Made by a program: the position numbers and the translations under genes. The notes below the pieces were generated by a model. The model saw only the letters and a program-made list of their open reading frames with translations. It made no database searches and was not told the DNA's origin. From Bradyrhizobium forestalis (GTDB lineage Bacteria; Pseudomonadota; Alphaproteobacteria; Rhizobiales; Xanthobacteraceae), in NCBI RefSeq assembly GCF_002795245.1, contig NZ_PGVG01000031.1, positions 24,896 through 88,895 of the forward strand: DNA of 64,000 nucleotides, in the 5' to 3' direction. Of the stretch, positions 43,026 through 51,944 are shown piece after piece (position 1 is the stretch's first letter; each line of letters begins with the position of its first letter).

Positions 43026-44354
43026 ATGTCAAACATTGCACGCGACTTAGTGATGTTGGCGGCGGCCATCGTCTCGGGCGCGGTATTTTCCGCACCGGCC
43101 ACAGCGCAAAACGAACAGTTCATCCCAATTCTGTCCTACCGGACAGGCCCCTACGCTGTGAATGGCGCACCATACGCAAACGGCGTTGCCGACTACTATA
43201 ACCTCGTCAATGAGCGCGACGGCGGTATCAACGGCGTCAAGCTTCTGGTCGAGGAATGCGAGACCAGTTACGCGACCGACAAGGGCGTTGAGTGTTACGA
43301 GCGTCTCAAGAGCAAGGGGCCGACCGGCGCGGCCTTCATCAATCCTCTGTCGACCGGCATCACCTTCGCCCTCACCGAAAAGACCGCTGCGGACAAGATC
43401 CCGATCATCACGATGGGGTACGGCCGTGCCGATTCCAAGAACGGCGCGGTGTTCGCGTACAACTTTCCGTTGCTCGGCACTTACTGGTCCGCGGCCGATA
43501 TCGCGATCCAGCACGTCGCCAGGGAACTCGGCGGCATCGACAAACTGAAAGGCAGGAAGATTTCGTTGCTGTATCACGACAGCCCGTACGGCAAGGAGCC
43601 GATCCCGATGTTGCAGGTGTTGGCACAGAAATACGGCTTTGAGTTTACGCCGATCCCGGTCACGCACCCCGGGGTCGAACAGAAGTCGCAATGGCTCGCG
43701 ATCCGCCAGAATCGGCCAGACTATGTTTTGGTCTGGGGCTGGGGCGTCATGAACAGCACGGCCGTCAAGGAAGCGGCGGCCGTTGCCTATCCGCGCGACA
43801 AGATGATTGGTGTTTGGTGGTCGGGCGCAGAGCCCGATGTGACCCCTGCAGGCGATCAGGCCATAGGTTATAAATCGCTCATGCTTCAGCATGGCGCAGG
43901 CAAATTCCCCGTGCATGCGGACATAGAGAAGTACGTCTACGCAAAGGGCAAAGGTTCAACGGAGCCTGGCAAGGTCGGGGAAGTTCTCTACAACCGCGGC
44001 ATGGTGAATGCCATGCTTGGCGTGGAGGCGATCCGCAAGGCGCAGGAAAAGTTCGGCCAGAAACCGTTGACAGGTGAGCAAGTCCGTTGGGGCCTGGAGA
44101 ATCTCAACCTTTCCGATGCGCGGATCAAGGAGCTGGGTTTCGAGGGGATGTTGAAGTCGATCAGGATTTCCTGCTCCGACCACGAGGGCACGCGCGACGG
44201 GCGCGTTCAGCAGTGGGACGGCAGGAGCTGGAAGATCATCTCCGATTGGTACACGGCTGATGAATCGCTGATCGATCCGCTCGTTGCCGACGTTTCCGGG
44301 AAGTATGCCGCGGACAAGAAGATCCAGCCGCGCGACTGCGCGAAAGAAAGTTGA
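43026..44354 (+). CDS. LIV-type ABC transporter substrate-binding protein (LivK-like)
   Basis: This 442-aa periplasmic protein has a cleavable signal peptide (ending near APATAQ, residue 28). Its two-lobe binding fold is of the leucine/isoleucine/valine-binding type (GVADYYNLVNERDGGINGVKLLVEECETSYATDKGVECYERL, GAAFINPLSTGITFALTEK). GAAGGAG precedes the ATG. Acid-CoA ligase linkage suggests an organic or aromatic acid ligand rather than an amino acid; this is inferred from context. Confidence 0.9.
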   Translation: MSNIARDLVMLAAAIVSGAVFSAPATAQNEQFIPILSYRTGPYAVNGAPYANGVADYYNLVNERDGGINGVKLLVEECETSYATDKGVECYERLKSKGPTGAAFINPLSTGITFALTEKTAADKIPIITMGYGRADSKNGAVFAYNFPLLGTYWSAADIAIQHVARELGGIDKLKGRKISLLYHDSPYGKEPIPMLQVLAQKYGFEFTPIPVTHPGVEQKSQWLAIRQNRPDYVLVWGWGVMNSTAVKEAAAVAYPRDKMIGVWWSGAEPDVTPAGDQAIGYKSLMLQHGAGKFPVHADIEKYVYAKGKGSTEPGKVGEVLYNRGMVNAMLGVEAIRKAQEKFGQKPLTGEQVRWGLENLNLSDARIKELGFEGMLKSIRISCSDHEGTRDGRVQQWDGRSWKIISDWYTADESLIDPLVADVSGKYAADKKIQPRDCAKES

Positions 44355-44367
44355 GCAGATGTGAGCG

Positions 44368-44397
44368 ATCCGGGAACAGGTTTTCCTGATCCCGGAT
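44368..44397. terminator. Intercistronic hairpin between binding-protein and LivF genes
   Basis: ATCCGGGA / TCCCGGAT (8 bp) encloses CAGG TTTT CCTG (4 bp), with a single A-A mismatch. It lies 14 bases after the binding-protein stop. Such hairpins often protect the abundant binding-protein mRNA or partially terminate before the downstream gene. There is no T-tract. Confidence 0.5.
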
Positions 44398-44425
44398 TGC
44401 GGCCGCCACTTTGAAAGGTCTGCGT

Positions 44426-45265
44426 GTGTCAATCCCCAAGGTCGCCAACGCGAGGGAAGCGGCAGCTCTGGTCCTGTCGGTAAACAATATCGAGGTCGTC
44501 TACGATCACGTCATCCTCGTATTGAAAGGCGTATCGCTAGAGGTCCCACGGGGCCATATTGTCGCGCTTCTGGGCGCCAATGGTGCCGGCAAGACAACGA
44601 CTCTGAAGGCGATCTCCAACCTGTTGCATGCAGAGCGCGGCGAAGTCACCAAAGGTTCGATTCTGTTCGATGGCGTCGAGGTGAAGTCGCTGTCGCCAAA
44701 CGATCTGGTGCGGCGCGGCTGCATTCAAGTGATGGAAGGACGGCGTGCCTTCGCTCATCTTACCGTCGAAGAAAATCTCCTGACCGGCGCCTTTACCCGC
44801 AGGGATGGCAAGTCGGCAATCGCGCAGGATCTCGAGCGGGTCTATGCCTATTTTCCCCGCCTCGCGGAGCGGCGCGGCTCCACCGCCGGCTATACCTCGG
44901 GCGGCGAACAACAGATGTGCGTGATTGGGCGCGCGCTGATGTCGCGTCCGAAGATGATCCTGCTCGATGAGCCTTCGATGGGCCTCGCGCCGCGGATCGT
45001 CGAGGAGATTTTCGAGATCGTGAAGGACCTCAATGTCAAGGAAGGCGTCTCGTTTCTGCTCGCCGAGCAGAACACAAATATGGCGCTCAGATATGCGAGC
45101 CACGGCTATATCCTCGAAAACGGCCGCGTGGTCATGGACGGCGAGGCACGAACGCTCGCTTCGAATGAAGACGTCAAGGAGTTCTACCTTGGCGTCGCCG
45201 GTGACAAGCGGAGATCATTCCGCGACGTGAAGCACTACAAGCGGCGCAAACGCTGGCTCGGTTAG
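44426..45265 (+). CDS. livF: LIV-type ABC transporter ATPase (LivF-like)
   Basis: This 279-aa ATPase has Walker A LLGANGAGKTTTLKA, signature region YTSGGEQQMCVIGRALM, Walker B MILLDEPSMGLAP and a C-terminal extension of basic residues (HYKRRKRWLG) longer than usual for LivF. A GTG at 44426 is preceded by GAAAGG with good spacing and is chosen over a TTG at 44411. It is the last gene of the acid-import operon. Confidence 0.9.
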   Translation: MSIPKVANAREAAALVLSVNNIEVVYDHVILVLKGVSLEVPRGHIVALLGANGAGKTTTLKAISNLLHAERGEVTKGSILFDGVEVKSLSPNDLVRRGCIQVMEGRRAFAHLTVEENLLTGAFTRRDGKSAIAQDLERVYAYFPRLAERRGSTAGYTSGGEQQMCVIGRALMSRPKMILLDEPSMGLAPRIVEEIFEIVKDLNVKEGVSFLLAEQNTNMALRYASHGYILENGRVVMDGEARTLASNEDVKEFYLGVAGDKRRSFRDVKHYKRRKRWLG

Positions 45266-45433
45266 GAGACGACGCCGGATCGACCCTGTTGATCGGGAGT
45301 TGATGTACCTGCAATCCGGCAGGTTCAAATTCGCGACGTCGTGAGCTGTAGCCAGCCAAGATTGGCCTGTAGGCGTCGAACAGCCGCTGCCCGGCCTGTC
45401 GCTTCCGTCGCTGGCCGTAAGTGCTTGATTTAT

Positions 45434-45484
45434 ATGGTGGGCGCACCAGGGCTCGAACCTGGGACTCGCTGATTAAGAGTCAGC
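45434..45484 (-). repeat. Truncated tRNA-Lys copy: distal attachment-site repeat of a putative island
   Basis: These 51 bases match 56381-56431 with one mismatch (position 45466). They reproduce the 3' part of the tRNA-Lys(CTT) gene from the anticodon arm through the T-arm, acceptor strand and CCA, in the same orientation as the intact gene. The D-arm and 5' acceptor strand are missing, so it cannot encode a tRNA. This is the typical footprint of a tyrosine integrase that uses the tRNA 3' half as its attachment site. Confidence 0.85.
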
Positions 45485-45669
45485 CACGGGTTGAGAACAA
45501 TCAATGACTTGCCGGTCGTACCACCGGGCTTATCTGACCGAAAATCGGCATTCGTCGCACGATCATAGTGCTTCGTTGCACTTCCTATTAGCGGGGCCTT
45601 GATCGTCCGCCGAATGTCGAGTGCGCGATAACCTCGATACTCCGGCGTTGACGCCTGTGCTTTCCAGTT
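45485..45669. other. Short noncoding stretch inside left island border
   Basis: These 185 bases between the tRNA fragment and the oxidoreductase stop codon hold no gene. They lie immediately inside the island border and could contain remnants of integration sequences, but I recognise none. Confidence 0.3.
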
Positions 45670-46704
45670 TCAAACCGACACGAGATCTCCGGTTTCCGCT
45701 GCGCGTTTAACCGCGTCGATTACTCCCAGGGTTCTCAGCCCTTCGCGCCCGCTCACCACAGGCGCGGCCGTACCGCGGATAACTCCACAGAAATTGGCAA
45801 TCTGGAGGCCAAGCGGGTCTTCCTTCCCATACCTCAGGCGCTCGTGCTCGATCGGCGCCCACCAGCTGGCCTTGCTCGGGTGATGCCATAGATCGAGTTG
45901 CGGAATAGCCAGCGATGCTCTCGTACCGCCGATCTGGTAGCAGCTCTCCTGCGTATGACTGTAGGCCGGATTCTCACCAGCCGTGAATTCCCAGCTCCAA
46001 GGCGATTGGATGGTGTCGGAGACATTGACCGTTCCCAGTGCGCCCGAGGCGAAGTGCAGGATGATCACCGCTGTCTCTTCAACGGCATTTCCACGCAGCC
46101 GACTGGATTGCGCAGCTTGCACCGCGACGATATCCCCACACAGGTAGCGCAGCAGGTCGACATCGTGGATGAGATTCAGGAAAACCGGCCCCGCCCCTTT
46201 TTCGCGACGCCAGGCCACATCGAAATATTCGTCCGGCTTGATCAGCCAGAACATGCCATGCACCGACGCGATCTGGCCGAGCCGGCCGCTGTCGATCTCC
46301 GCCTTGGCGCGCTGGATCATCGGGTTGTGGCGGCGATGATGGCCGGTGAGCAGCGGCACGCACGCCCGCTCGGAGGCTTCGACCAGGGTCCGCGCGGCGA
46401 CGACGTCATCCGCTAGCGGCTTCTCGATGAGCGCCGGGATGCCGGCAGCGATACAATCCATGCCGTTGGCCACGTGCATCTGATTGGGAGTGGCGACAAT
46501 CACGCCCTCCGGCCGATTTTCGGACAGCATGTCCTGAAAGGACGAAAACCAGTCCACCTTCAGCGAAACCGCCAGCTCTCGGGCCGCCGGCATCGGATCG
46601 ACGATCGACGACAGGTTCGCCTCCGGCCTGGCGAGAATGTGTTCGATGTGTCGCTTGCCGATGAGACCCGCTCCCATCACTGACAGGCGAACGGGCGCAC
46701 TCAT
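45670..46704 (-). CDS. Gfo/Idh/MocA-family oxidoreductase
   Basis: This 344-aa NAD(P)-dependent dehydrogenase has an N-terminal Rossmann fold (LSVMGAGLIGKRHIEHI) and the catalytic-site motif ALIEKPLADD. The C-terminal domain is of the family type (GPVFLNLIHDVDLLRYLCGD), with the His-Asp pair expected near the substrate. Members oxidise sugars, inositols or cyclic polyols. As the last gene of an operon with AroQ and two shikimate/quinate dehydrogenase-like proteins, it may act on a cyclic polyol acid (inference). It overlaps aroQ by four bases. Confidence 0.88.
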   Translation of the reverse strand: MSAPVRLSVMGAGLIGKRHIEHILARPEANLSSIVDPMPAARELAVSLKVDWFSSFQDMLSENRPEGVIVATPNQMHVANGMDCIAAGIPALIEKPLADDVVAARTLVEASERACVPLLTGHHRRHNPMIQRAKAEIDSGRLGQIASVHGMFWLIKPDEYFDVAWRREKGAGPVFLNLIHDVDLLRYLCGDIVAVQAAQSSRLRGNAVEETAVIILHFASGALGTVNVSDTIQSPWSWEFTAGENPAYSHTQESCYQIGGTRASLAIPQLDLWHHPSKASWWAPIEHERLRYGKEDPLGLQIANFCGVIRGTAAPVVSGREGLRTLGVIDAVKRAAETGDLVSV

Positions 46705-47156
46705 GCGCTATCCTTCTTCTCATCAAGCAGGTTGGCCACACGACGCAAGCCGAGCAGATAACCCTGGGTGCCGAAGCCTGCGATGACGCCATCCGCTCGT
46801 TTGGAAACAAATGAATGATGGCGGAATTCCTCACGTTTGTGCACGTTCGAAATGTGCACCTCGATGACGGAGCCCTCGAACGTGTTTAGAGCGTCAAGGA
46901 TGGCGACCGACGTATGGGTGAAAGCGGCGGGATTTATCACGATACCGGCGGCCGTCTCACGCGCTTCGTGGATCCAGTCGATCAGCTCGTATTCTCTATT
47001 GGACTGATGAAAGCGAATCTGAAGGCCGAGCTCCTCGGCTAGCGCTCGACAATCCCGCTCCACATCCGCAAGCGTCTCGTGACCGTAGATGTGGGGCTGG
47101 CGCTTGCCAAGCAGATTGAGATTTGGGCCGTTCAGGACGTAGACAAGACGACTCAT
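46701..47156 (-). CDS. aroQ: Type II 3-dehydroquinate dehydratase
   Basis: AroQ converts 3-dehydroquinate to 3-dehydroshikimate, used in the shikimate pathway and in quinate breakdown. The 151-aa protein has NGPNLNLLGKRQPHIYG (catalytic Tyr), INPAAFTHTSVAI and EVHISNVHKREEFRHHS (catalytic His). Ala replaces the usual Gly in INPGA. The ATG at 47156 has GGAG upstream; an in-frame extension would enter the ATPase gene. Location in a catabolic-looking operon favours a degradative role. Confidence 0.92.
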   Translation of the reverse strand: MSRLVYVLNGPNLNLLGKRQPHIYGHETLADVERDCRALAEELGLQIRFHQSNREYELIDWIHEARETAAGIVINPAAFTHTSVAILDALNTFEGSVIEVHISNVHKREEFRHHSFVSKRADGVIAGFGTQGYLLGLRRVANLLDEKKDSA

Positions 47157-47169
47157 GGAAGTACTCCGT

Positions 47170-47916
47170 TCAGTGATGGGCGAGGATTTCGCCAAGGAAC
47201 TGCCTGGTGCGGGCGTGCTGTGGGTTGCGGAAGAAGGCGTCGGGCGCGCCTTCTTCGATGATCTGACCTTCAGCCATGAAGATCACACGATCCGCAACCT
47301 GGCGGGCAAAGCCCATCTCGTGGGTGACGCAAATCATGGTCATGCCGTCGTTGGCGAGGCCTATCATCGTGTCGAGCACCTCCTTGACCATCTCAGGATC
47401 GAGCGCCGAGGTCGGTTCGTCAAACAGCATTACCTTTGGCTGCATGCAGAGCGCACGCGCAATCGCGACGCGCTGTTGCTGACCGCCGGAAAGTTGAGCA
47501 GGATACTTCTCGGCCTGATCACCGATGCGGACGCGCTCGAGATATCTTCGCGCGGTCGCCTCCGCCTCGACCTTGCTGATGCGGCGCGCGCGAATAGGCG
47601 CGAGCATGCAGTTCTGCAGGACCGTCATATGCGGAAAAAGATTGAAGCTCTGAAAGACCATGCCGACGTCCTGACGCACGACATCGATCGCCTTGATGCT
47701 GTCGTCCAGCCGATGACCGTTCACCACGATACTGCCCTGCTGGATCGCCTCCAGGCGGTTGATACAGCGGATCAGCGTGGACTTGCCCGAACCCGACGGA
47801 CCGCAGAGCACGATCTTTTCACCTCTGCGCACGGTGAGATCAACGTTGCGGAGAGCCTGGTACCCACCGTACCACTTCTGCACGCCCTTCATTTCGATCA
47901 GGATCTGGTCCTGCAT
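47170..47916 (-). CDS. Polar amino-acid-type ABC transporter ATPase
   Basis: This 248-aa GlnQ/HisP-like ATPase has Walker A GPSGSGKSTLIRC, Q-loop GMVFQSFNLFPHM, signature LSGGQQQRVAIARAL, Walker B VMLFDEPTSALDPE and the switch motif VTHEMGFA. The ATG at 47916 has GGAGC upstream. It completes a four-gene transporter (two permeases, binding protein, ATPase) inside the island operon. Confidence 0.93.
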   Translation of the reverse strand: MQDQILIEMKGVQKWYGGYQALRNVDLTVRRGEKIVLCGPSGSGKSTLIRCINRLEAIQQGSIVVNGHRLDDSIKAIDVVRQDVGMVFQSFNLFPHMTVLQNCMLAPIRARRISKVEAEATARRYLERVRIGDQAEKYPAQLSGGQQQRVAIARALCMQPKVMLFDEPTSALDPEMVKEVLDTMIGLANDGMTMICVTHEMGFARQVADRVIFMAEGQIIEEGAPDAFFRNPQHARTRQFLGEILAHH

Positions 47917-47978
47917 GGATTCGGCTCCGCTATCGGGCGACGGCCAACGCGGATCGCGCGTCGGCCGCTCGCGGTGGG

Positions 47979-48806
47979 CTACTGAACGGTGAAGGGAACG
48001 CCGGGGACGGTGTCCGGGAAGACCGGGACCGGGACCTTCATCCATTTGGCGTAGAAGGCAGCCAACTTACCGTTCGACTTGATCTGATCGATGAACTTGT
48101 TGGCCGTCTCGTTCCACTCCTTCTCGCCCAGGCGCGTGCAGGCGCCGTTGTACAGAGCGGTGAAGTGAAGCTTTGGCTCGAACCCCAGTTCCGGTTTTGC
48201 GGCGTTGAGGCGCTGCGGATAAAACAAGTTCGCACCGACGGCCTGGACTTGGCCAGAGAGCAGCGCCTGGATCGTAGCCGCGTCATCGTCGAATCTACGG
48301 ATCTCGGTTCCGGACGGGGCGTTGTTGGTCACCTGAGTATCCTGCGTGGAGGACCGCGGAACGCCGATGACGAACTTGCCCATGTCGGCATTGCTGTTGA
48401 TCGGCGTTGCCTGTGCCGCGACAAGCGTGATCTCGTTGGCGACATACGGCTTGGAATACTGCACCGCCTTTGCGCGCTCGGGCAGCATGGCCATGGTCGC
48501 GAACAGAATGTCTACGCGGCCTGTGGTCAGCGCCGGAATACGATTGGCCACCGCCAGCGGGACGAACTCGGCCTTGACGCCGAGATATTCGGCGAAGGCG
48601 CGGCCCATGTCGGCATCGATCCCATCCTGCTTTCCTGAACTATCGACAAAGCCCCAAGGCGGATTATCGCCCTGAATGCCGATGACGACGACTCCCTTCT
48701 TCTTCACGTCTTCCAGAGTGCCCGCCTGCGATTCGCCTGCAACAGCGATGGCGCCCAGCGTCAGCACGGCAACGCCGAACTGGCGACGATTGAGTGAAAA
48801 CAACAT
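47979..48806 (-). CDS. Polar amino-acid-type ABC transporter substrate-binding protein
   Basis: This 275-aa periplasmic binding protein has a signal sequence with a Tat-like RRQF motif (NRRQFGVAVLTLGAIAVAGESQAG). The solute-binding family 3 fold shows GDNPPWGFVDSSGKQDGIDADMGRAFAEYLGVKAEFVPL, RVDILFATMAMLPERAKAVQYSKPYV and a C-terminal lobe. Family 3 proteins bind polar amino acids and opines but also some small acids. The ligand here is unknown; context suggests a cyclic acid or derivative. Confidence 0.88.
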   Translation of the reverse strand: MLFSLNRRQFGVAVLTLGAIAVAGESQAGTLEDVKKKGVVVIGIQGDNPPWGFVDSSGKQDGIDADMGRAFAEYLGVKAEFVPLAVANRIPALTTGRVDILFATMAMLPERAKAVQYSKPYVANEITLVAAQATPINSNADMGKFVIGVPRSSTQDTQVTNNAPSGTEIRRFDDDAATIQALLSGQVQAVGANLFYPQRLNAAKPELGFEPKLHFTALYNGACTRLGEKEWNETANKFIDQIKSNGKLAAFYAKWMKVPVPVFPDTVPGVPFTVQ

Positions 48807-48857
48807 GAATATCTCCTCCTTGATGATGGCTGTATGTTTTGAGCAGGTGCGCCGTTC

Positions 48858-49514
48858 CTACCTTTGATTGGCCAGGGCGAGCCTGGCCTCCATCCGACTG
48901 CCCCACCATGAGAGTGGCCAGCAGAGGATAAAGTACATTGCGCCGACCACACCGAAGACGAGCAACGGCTGGAAGGTCTGGTTCGATACGATCTGACCGG
49001 CGCGGGCGAGTTCGATGAAGCCGACGATGGCGGCGAGCGAGGTGCCCTTGATGAGCTGCACGAGATAGCCGATTGTCGCCGGCAGCGAGATGCGGATCGC
49101 CTGCGGCAGCACGATGTCGCGCATGCGGGACGAGTAGTGCAGTCCAAGCGCCATCGCCGCCTCGGTCTGACCGCGCGGCACAGCCTGTATCGCTCCGCGC
49201 CAAATCTCACCAAGGAAGGCGGAGGCATTCACGGTGAAACCGATCGCAACCGCGACGAAGGCGTCGAGCTTCAGCCCGGTTAGCGCCAATCCGTAATACA
49301 CGACGAAAAGCTGCAGCAGCAGCGGCGTGCCCTGGAATATCCCAATATAGATGCGGGTGATCCATTCCACGCCCTTGTGACCACAGGTGCGCAGCAATGC
49401 TACAGCCAGCCCCGCCGTGCAGCCGCCCGCAAACGCGACCAGTGTAAGCAGCATCGTCCATTGCAGCCCACGCAACAGGAAGCCGAACTCGGGAAGACCA
49501 AAATGCGGTGCCAT
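48858..49514 (-). CDS. Polar amino-acid-type ABC transporter permease
   Basis: This 218-aa His/Glu/Gln/Arg/opine-type permease has about five membrane segments, GTPLLLQLFVVYYGLAL, and the coupling loop EIWRGAIQAVPRGQTEAAMALGLHYSSRMRDIVLPQAIRISLPATIG. It follows the other permease gene by nine bases and precedes the binding-protein gene by 51. Confidence 0.92.
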   Translation of the reverse strand: MAPHFGLPEFGFLLRGLQWTMLLTLVAFAGGCTAGLAVALLRTCGHKGVEWITRIYIGIFQGTPLLLQLFVVYYGLALTGLKLDAFVAVAIGFTVNASAFLGEIWRGAIQAVPRGQTEAAMALGLHYSSRMRDIVLPQAIRISLPATIGYLVQLIKGTSLAAIVGFIELARAGQIVSNQTFQPLLVFGVVGAMYFILCWPLSWWGSRMEARLALANQR

Positions 49515-49523
49515 GATCTCCCC

Positions 49524-50192
49524 TCAGCGCGTCGGATATGAGAAGAAGCGGTGAGAGATGACCGCAAAGCCCAGCATCAACAGCCAGGAGATCGCGAGAT
49601 AGAGGAAGGTGACGGAGAAATAAACCTCGAAGCTGCGGAATGTGTCGCTTTCGATGCGCTGCGCAACCGACGTCAATTCGTAGGCCGATACCGCCGAACA
49701 GATCGACGAGGTCAGCGTCAGCATGATGAACTGCCCCGTGAGCGAGGGGTAGATGGCGCGAAGCGCGGGCTTGAGCACGATGAACCGGAACACCTGCCCT
49801 TGGTGCAGTCCGAGCGCGTAGCCGGCCTCTACCTGTCCCTTATGGATGGATTGCACGCCGCCGCGGATGATCTCGATGGCATAGGCGCCGCCATTAACAC
49901 CGAGAGCGATGATGGCGGTGACTGTCGGATTGAGCTTCAATCCGACGAGCGGCAGGGCGAAGAACAGAAAGAAGATCTGCACCAGGAAAGGCGTATTGCG
50001 CACGGTCTCGACGAAGCCGATCACGAGAGCACGCAACCACGCCGCCTTCGAGTCGCGCGCCGCGACGCCGGCGACACCGATCATCATCGCGAGCGTCATG
50101 CCGGCAAGCGCCAGGCCCAACGTACCCACGCACCCCCACAGCAGCGCGGGCATGGCATGCCAAACCACCGAGAAATCGAGCGTGTAGCCCAT
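49524..50192 (-). CDS. Polar amino-acid-type ABC transporter permease
   Basis: This 222-aa permease of the same family as its neighbour has NTPFLVQIFFLFFALPL and the coupling loop EIIRGGVQSIHKGQVEAGYALGLHQGQVFRFIVLKPALRAIYPSL. It pairs with the permease at 48858 to form the membrane channel. The start at 50192 follows the upstream dehydrogenase by 51 bases, with GAGAGG in the gap. Confidence 0.92.
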   Translation of the reverse strand: MGYTLDFSVVWHAMPALLWGCVGTLGLALAGMTLAMMIGVAGVAARDSKAAWLRALVIGFVETVRNTPFLVQIFFLFFALPLVGLKLNPTVTAIIALGVNGGAYAIEIIRGGVQSIHKGQVEAGYALGLHQGQVFRFIVLKPALRAIYPSLTGQFIMLTLTSSICSAVSAYELTSVAQRIESDTFRSFEVYFSVTFLYLAISWLLMLGFAVISHRFFSYPTR

Positions 50193-50243
50193 CTTGCGTT
50201 TCCTCTCGGGCGTTGTACGTGCCGCTCGCCCATCGGCCGGGTG

Positions 50244-51107
50244 TCACCCTCCCAGGGATGCAAAAGTTGCGAAGAAAACGTCTGGATCAGGTGAGATGCC
50301 CGTGAACAGGCGGAATGCTTCGGTGCCCTGGAAGATCGCCATGCCCCCGCCATCGACGGTGCGGCAGCCGAGGGCACGCGCCGTGCGCAGCAGTGCGGTT
50401 TCCAGCGGGAAGTAGACGATCTCAGCGACCCACAGATCAGGACGCAGCAGGGCTGTCGGCAGCGGCGTGCCCGGATATTTGTCCATGCCGATCGGCGTCG
50501 CGTTAACAATGCCGTCTGCGGCAGCGACCGCCGCTGCAACATCGTGGCCGGCGCGCAGGCGCCCTTCCGCAAATCGAGGGGACAAACCGTCAACCACACT
50601 CTGCGCCTTGGCCAAGTCGACGTCGATAATGGTCAATTCCCTAGCGCCGAGCTTCATGAGCGCGAAAGCGACCGCCGCGCCCGCGCCGCCCGCGCCGAAT
50701 TGGACAACGCGACCGAGCGGCGCACCTTGCATGTTGCGGCGAAAATTCTCGGCGAAGCCGAACCAGTCTGTGTTGTGGCCGGTCATTCGACCGTGCCTGA
50801 TGACCACGGTGTTCACGGCGCCAAGCGCCTGCGCGGCAGGCGAGAGCTCGTCCAGTAGGGGACGGATCGCCTGCTTGCAGGGATGGGTCACGTTCAAGCC
50901 GTCAAAGCCCATCCGCTTTGCCGCCGTGAGCAATTCCGGCAGCGCTTCGGCACCGAGTTTCAGCTCGGTCAGATCGATCTTCTTGTAGAGGTAGCGGATG
51001 CCGGCGGCATCAGCGGCCGCTTCGTGCATGGGCGGCGTGCGGGACGCCGCGATGCCGCTGCCGATGAGGCCGACGAGAAAGCTGGGCTTGGGATGCACGA
51101 TCGCCAT
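50244..51107 (-). CDS. Shikimate/quinate dehydrogenase-like protein
   Basis: This 287-aa AroE/YdiB-superfamily enzyme reduces 3-dehydroshikimate or dehydroquinate. The substrate-binding domain shows VGLIGSGIAASRTPPMHEAAADAAG and GFDGLNVTHPCKQAIRP (catalytic Lys). HNTDWFGF supplies the catalytic Asp. The nucleotide-binding motif is GAGGAGAAVAFALM, followed by IIDVDLAKAQ, whose acidic residue favours NAD. The second dehydrogenase lies six bases upstream. Two non-identical copies in one operon suggest different substrates. Confidence 0.87.
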   Translation of the reverse strand: MAIVHPKPSFLVGLIGSGIAASRTPPMHEAAADAAGIRYLYKKIDLTELKLGAEALPELLTAAKRMGFDGLNVTHPCKQAIRPLLDELSPAAQALGAVNTVVIRHGRMTGHNTDWFGFAENFRRNMQGAPLGRVVQFGAGGAGAAVAFALMKLGARELTIIDVDLAKAQSVVDGLSPRFAEGRLRAGHDVAAAVAAADGIVNATPIGMDKYPGTPLPTALLRPDLWVAEIVYFPLETALLRTARALGCRTVDGGGMAIFQGTEAFRLFTGISPDPDVFFATFASLGG

Positions 51108-51113
51108 CGTTCG

Positions 51114-51941
51114 TCAGCTCAATGGCACAGTCAGTTCGGCGATGACCTGAGCCGTGCTCGGCCTGACGCCGCGCCACCAGGCAAAAGCCTCCGCCGCCTG
51201 CTCGACCAGCATGCCGACCCCGTCGGCGAGCTTGGCTACGCCTTCGGTGCGGGCCGCTTGCAAAAACGGAGTCAGTCCCTTGCCGTAGGCGAGTTCGTAT
51301 GCCAGCTCGGCTCCGCGCAAGACATTGCCCGGAAGCGGCGGCATTTCACCCCGCAGGCTGGCCGACGTCGCGTTGACCACGACGTCATAGCCCTCGGCGA
51401 GATCGGCCAGCTCGGCGTAGCCGCTGACCATCAGGGGACCACAGCCGGCAAATTCTTCGGCCAATGCCACCGCTTTCGCCAGCGTTCGATTGACCAGAAC
51501 CAGCTCGGACGGCTCCTCGCGCAGGAACGGCAGCAGCGCGCCACGCGCCGCTCCTCCAGCGCCGAGCATCAGGACGCGCCGGCCGGCCATCTTGACGCCG
51601 AGATTGACGGTGATGTCACGCACGAGGCCAATCCCGTCGAAATTCTCGGCAATGACTCGATCGCCCTCGAACTTCAGGCAGTTTGCGGCACCCGCCCGTT
51701 TGGCGCTCTCCGAAAGCTCGTTTGCATAAGCGAAGGCATCGAGCTTGAACGGGGCGGTGATGTTCAGCCCCTTGGCGCCCTCCGTCCGGAATTGATCAAC
51801 TCGCTCGCGAAAACCATCGAGAGGCCCCTCGATCGCCTCATAGACGAGGTCCTGTCCCGTCATTTTGGCGAAAGCGCCGTGAATGAGGGGCGATTTGCTG
51901 AAGCCGATCGGGTTGCCAATGACCGCATAACGATCGCTCAT
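51114..51941 (-). CDS. aroE: Shikimate dehydrogenase
   Basis: This 275-aa AroE has the full family set: AVIGNPIGFSKSPLIHGAFAKMTGQDLVYE (SKS substrate motif), GLNITAPFKLDAFAYA (catalytic Lys), ENFDGIGLVRDI (catalytic Asp; Phe replaces the usual Thr), GAGGAARGALLPFL and LVNRTLAKA, an NADP-type pocket. It appears closer to ordinary biosynthetic AroE than its neighbour at 50244. It lies three bases after the CoA-transferase stop. Confidence 0.88.
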   Translation of the reverse strand: MSDRYAVIGNPIGFSKSPLIHGAFAKMTGQDLVYEAIEGPLDGFRERVDQFRTEGAKGLNITAPFKLDAFAYANELSESAKRAGAANCLKFEGDRVIAENFDGIGLVRDITVNLGVKMAGRRVLMLGAGGAARGALLPFLREEPSELVLVNRTLAKAVALAEEFAGCGPLMVSGYAELADLAEGYDVVVNATSASLRGEMPPLPGNVLRGAELAYELAYGKGLTPFLQAARTEGVAKLADGVGMLVEQAAEAFAWWRGVRPSTAQVIAELTVPLS

Positions 51942-51944
51942 GGG

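Noticed and set aside
45434..45484. Second functional tRNA-Lys gene
   Set aside because: Only the 3' 50 bases are present; D-arm and 5' acceptor strand are missing, so it is a fragment or attachment site.
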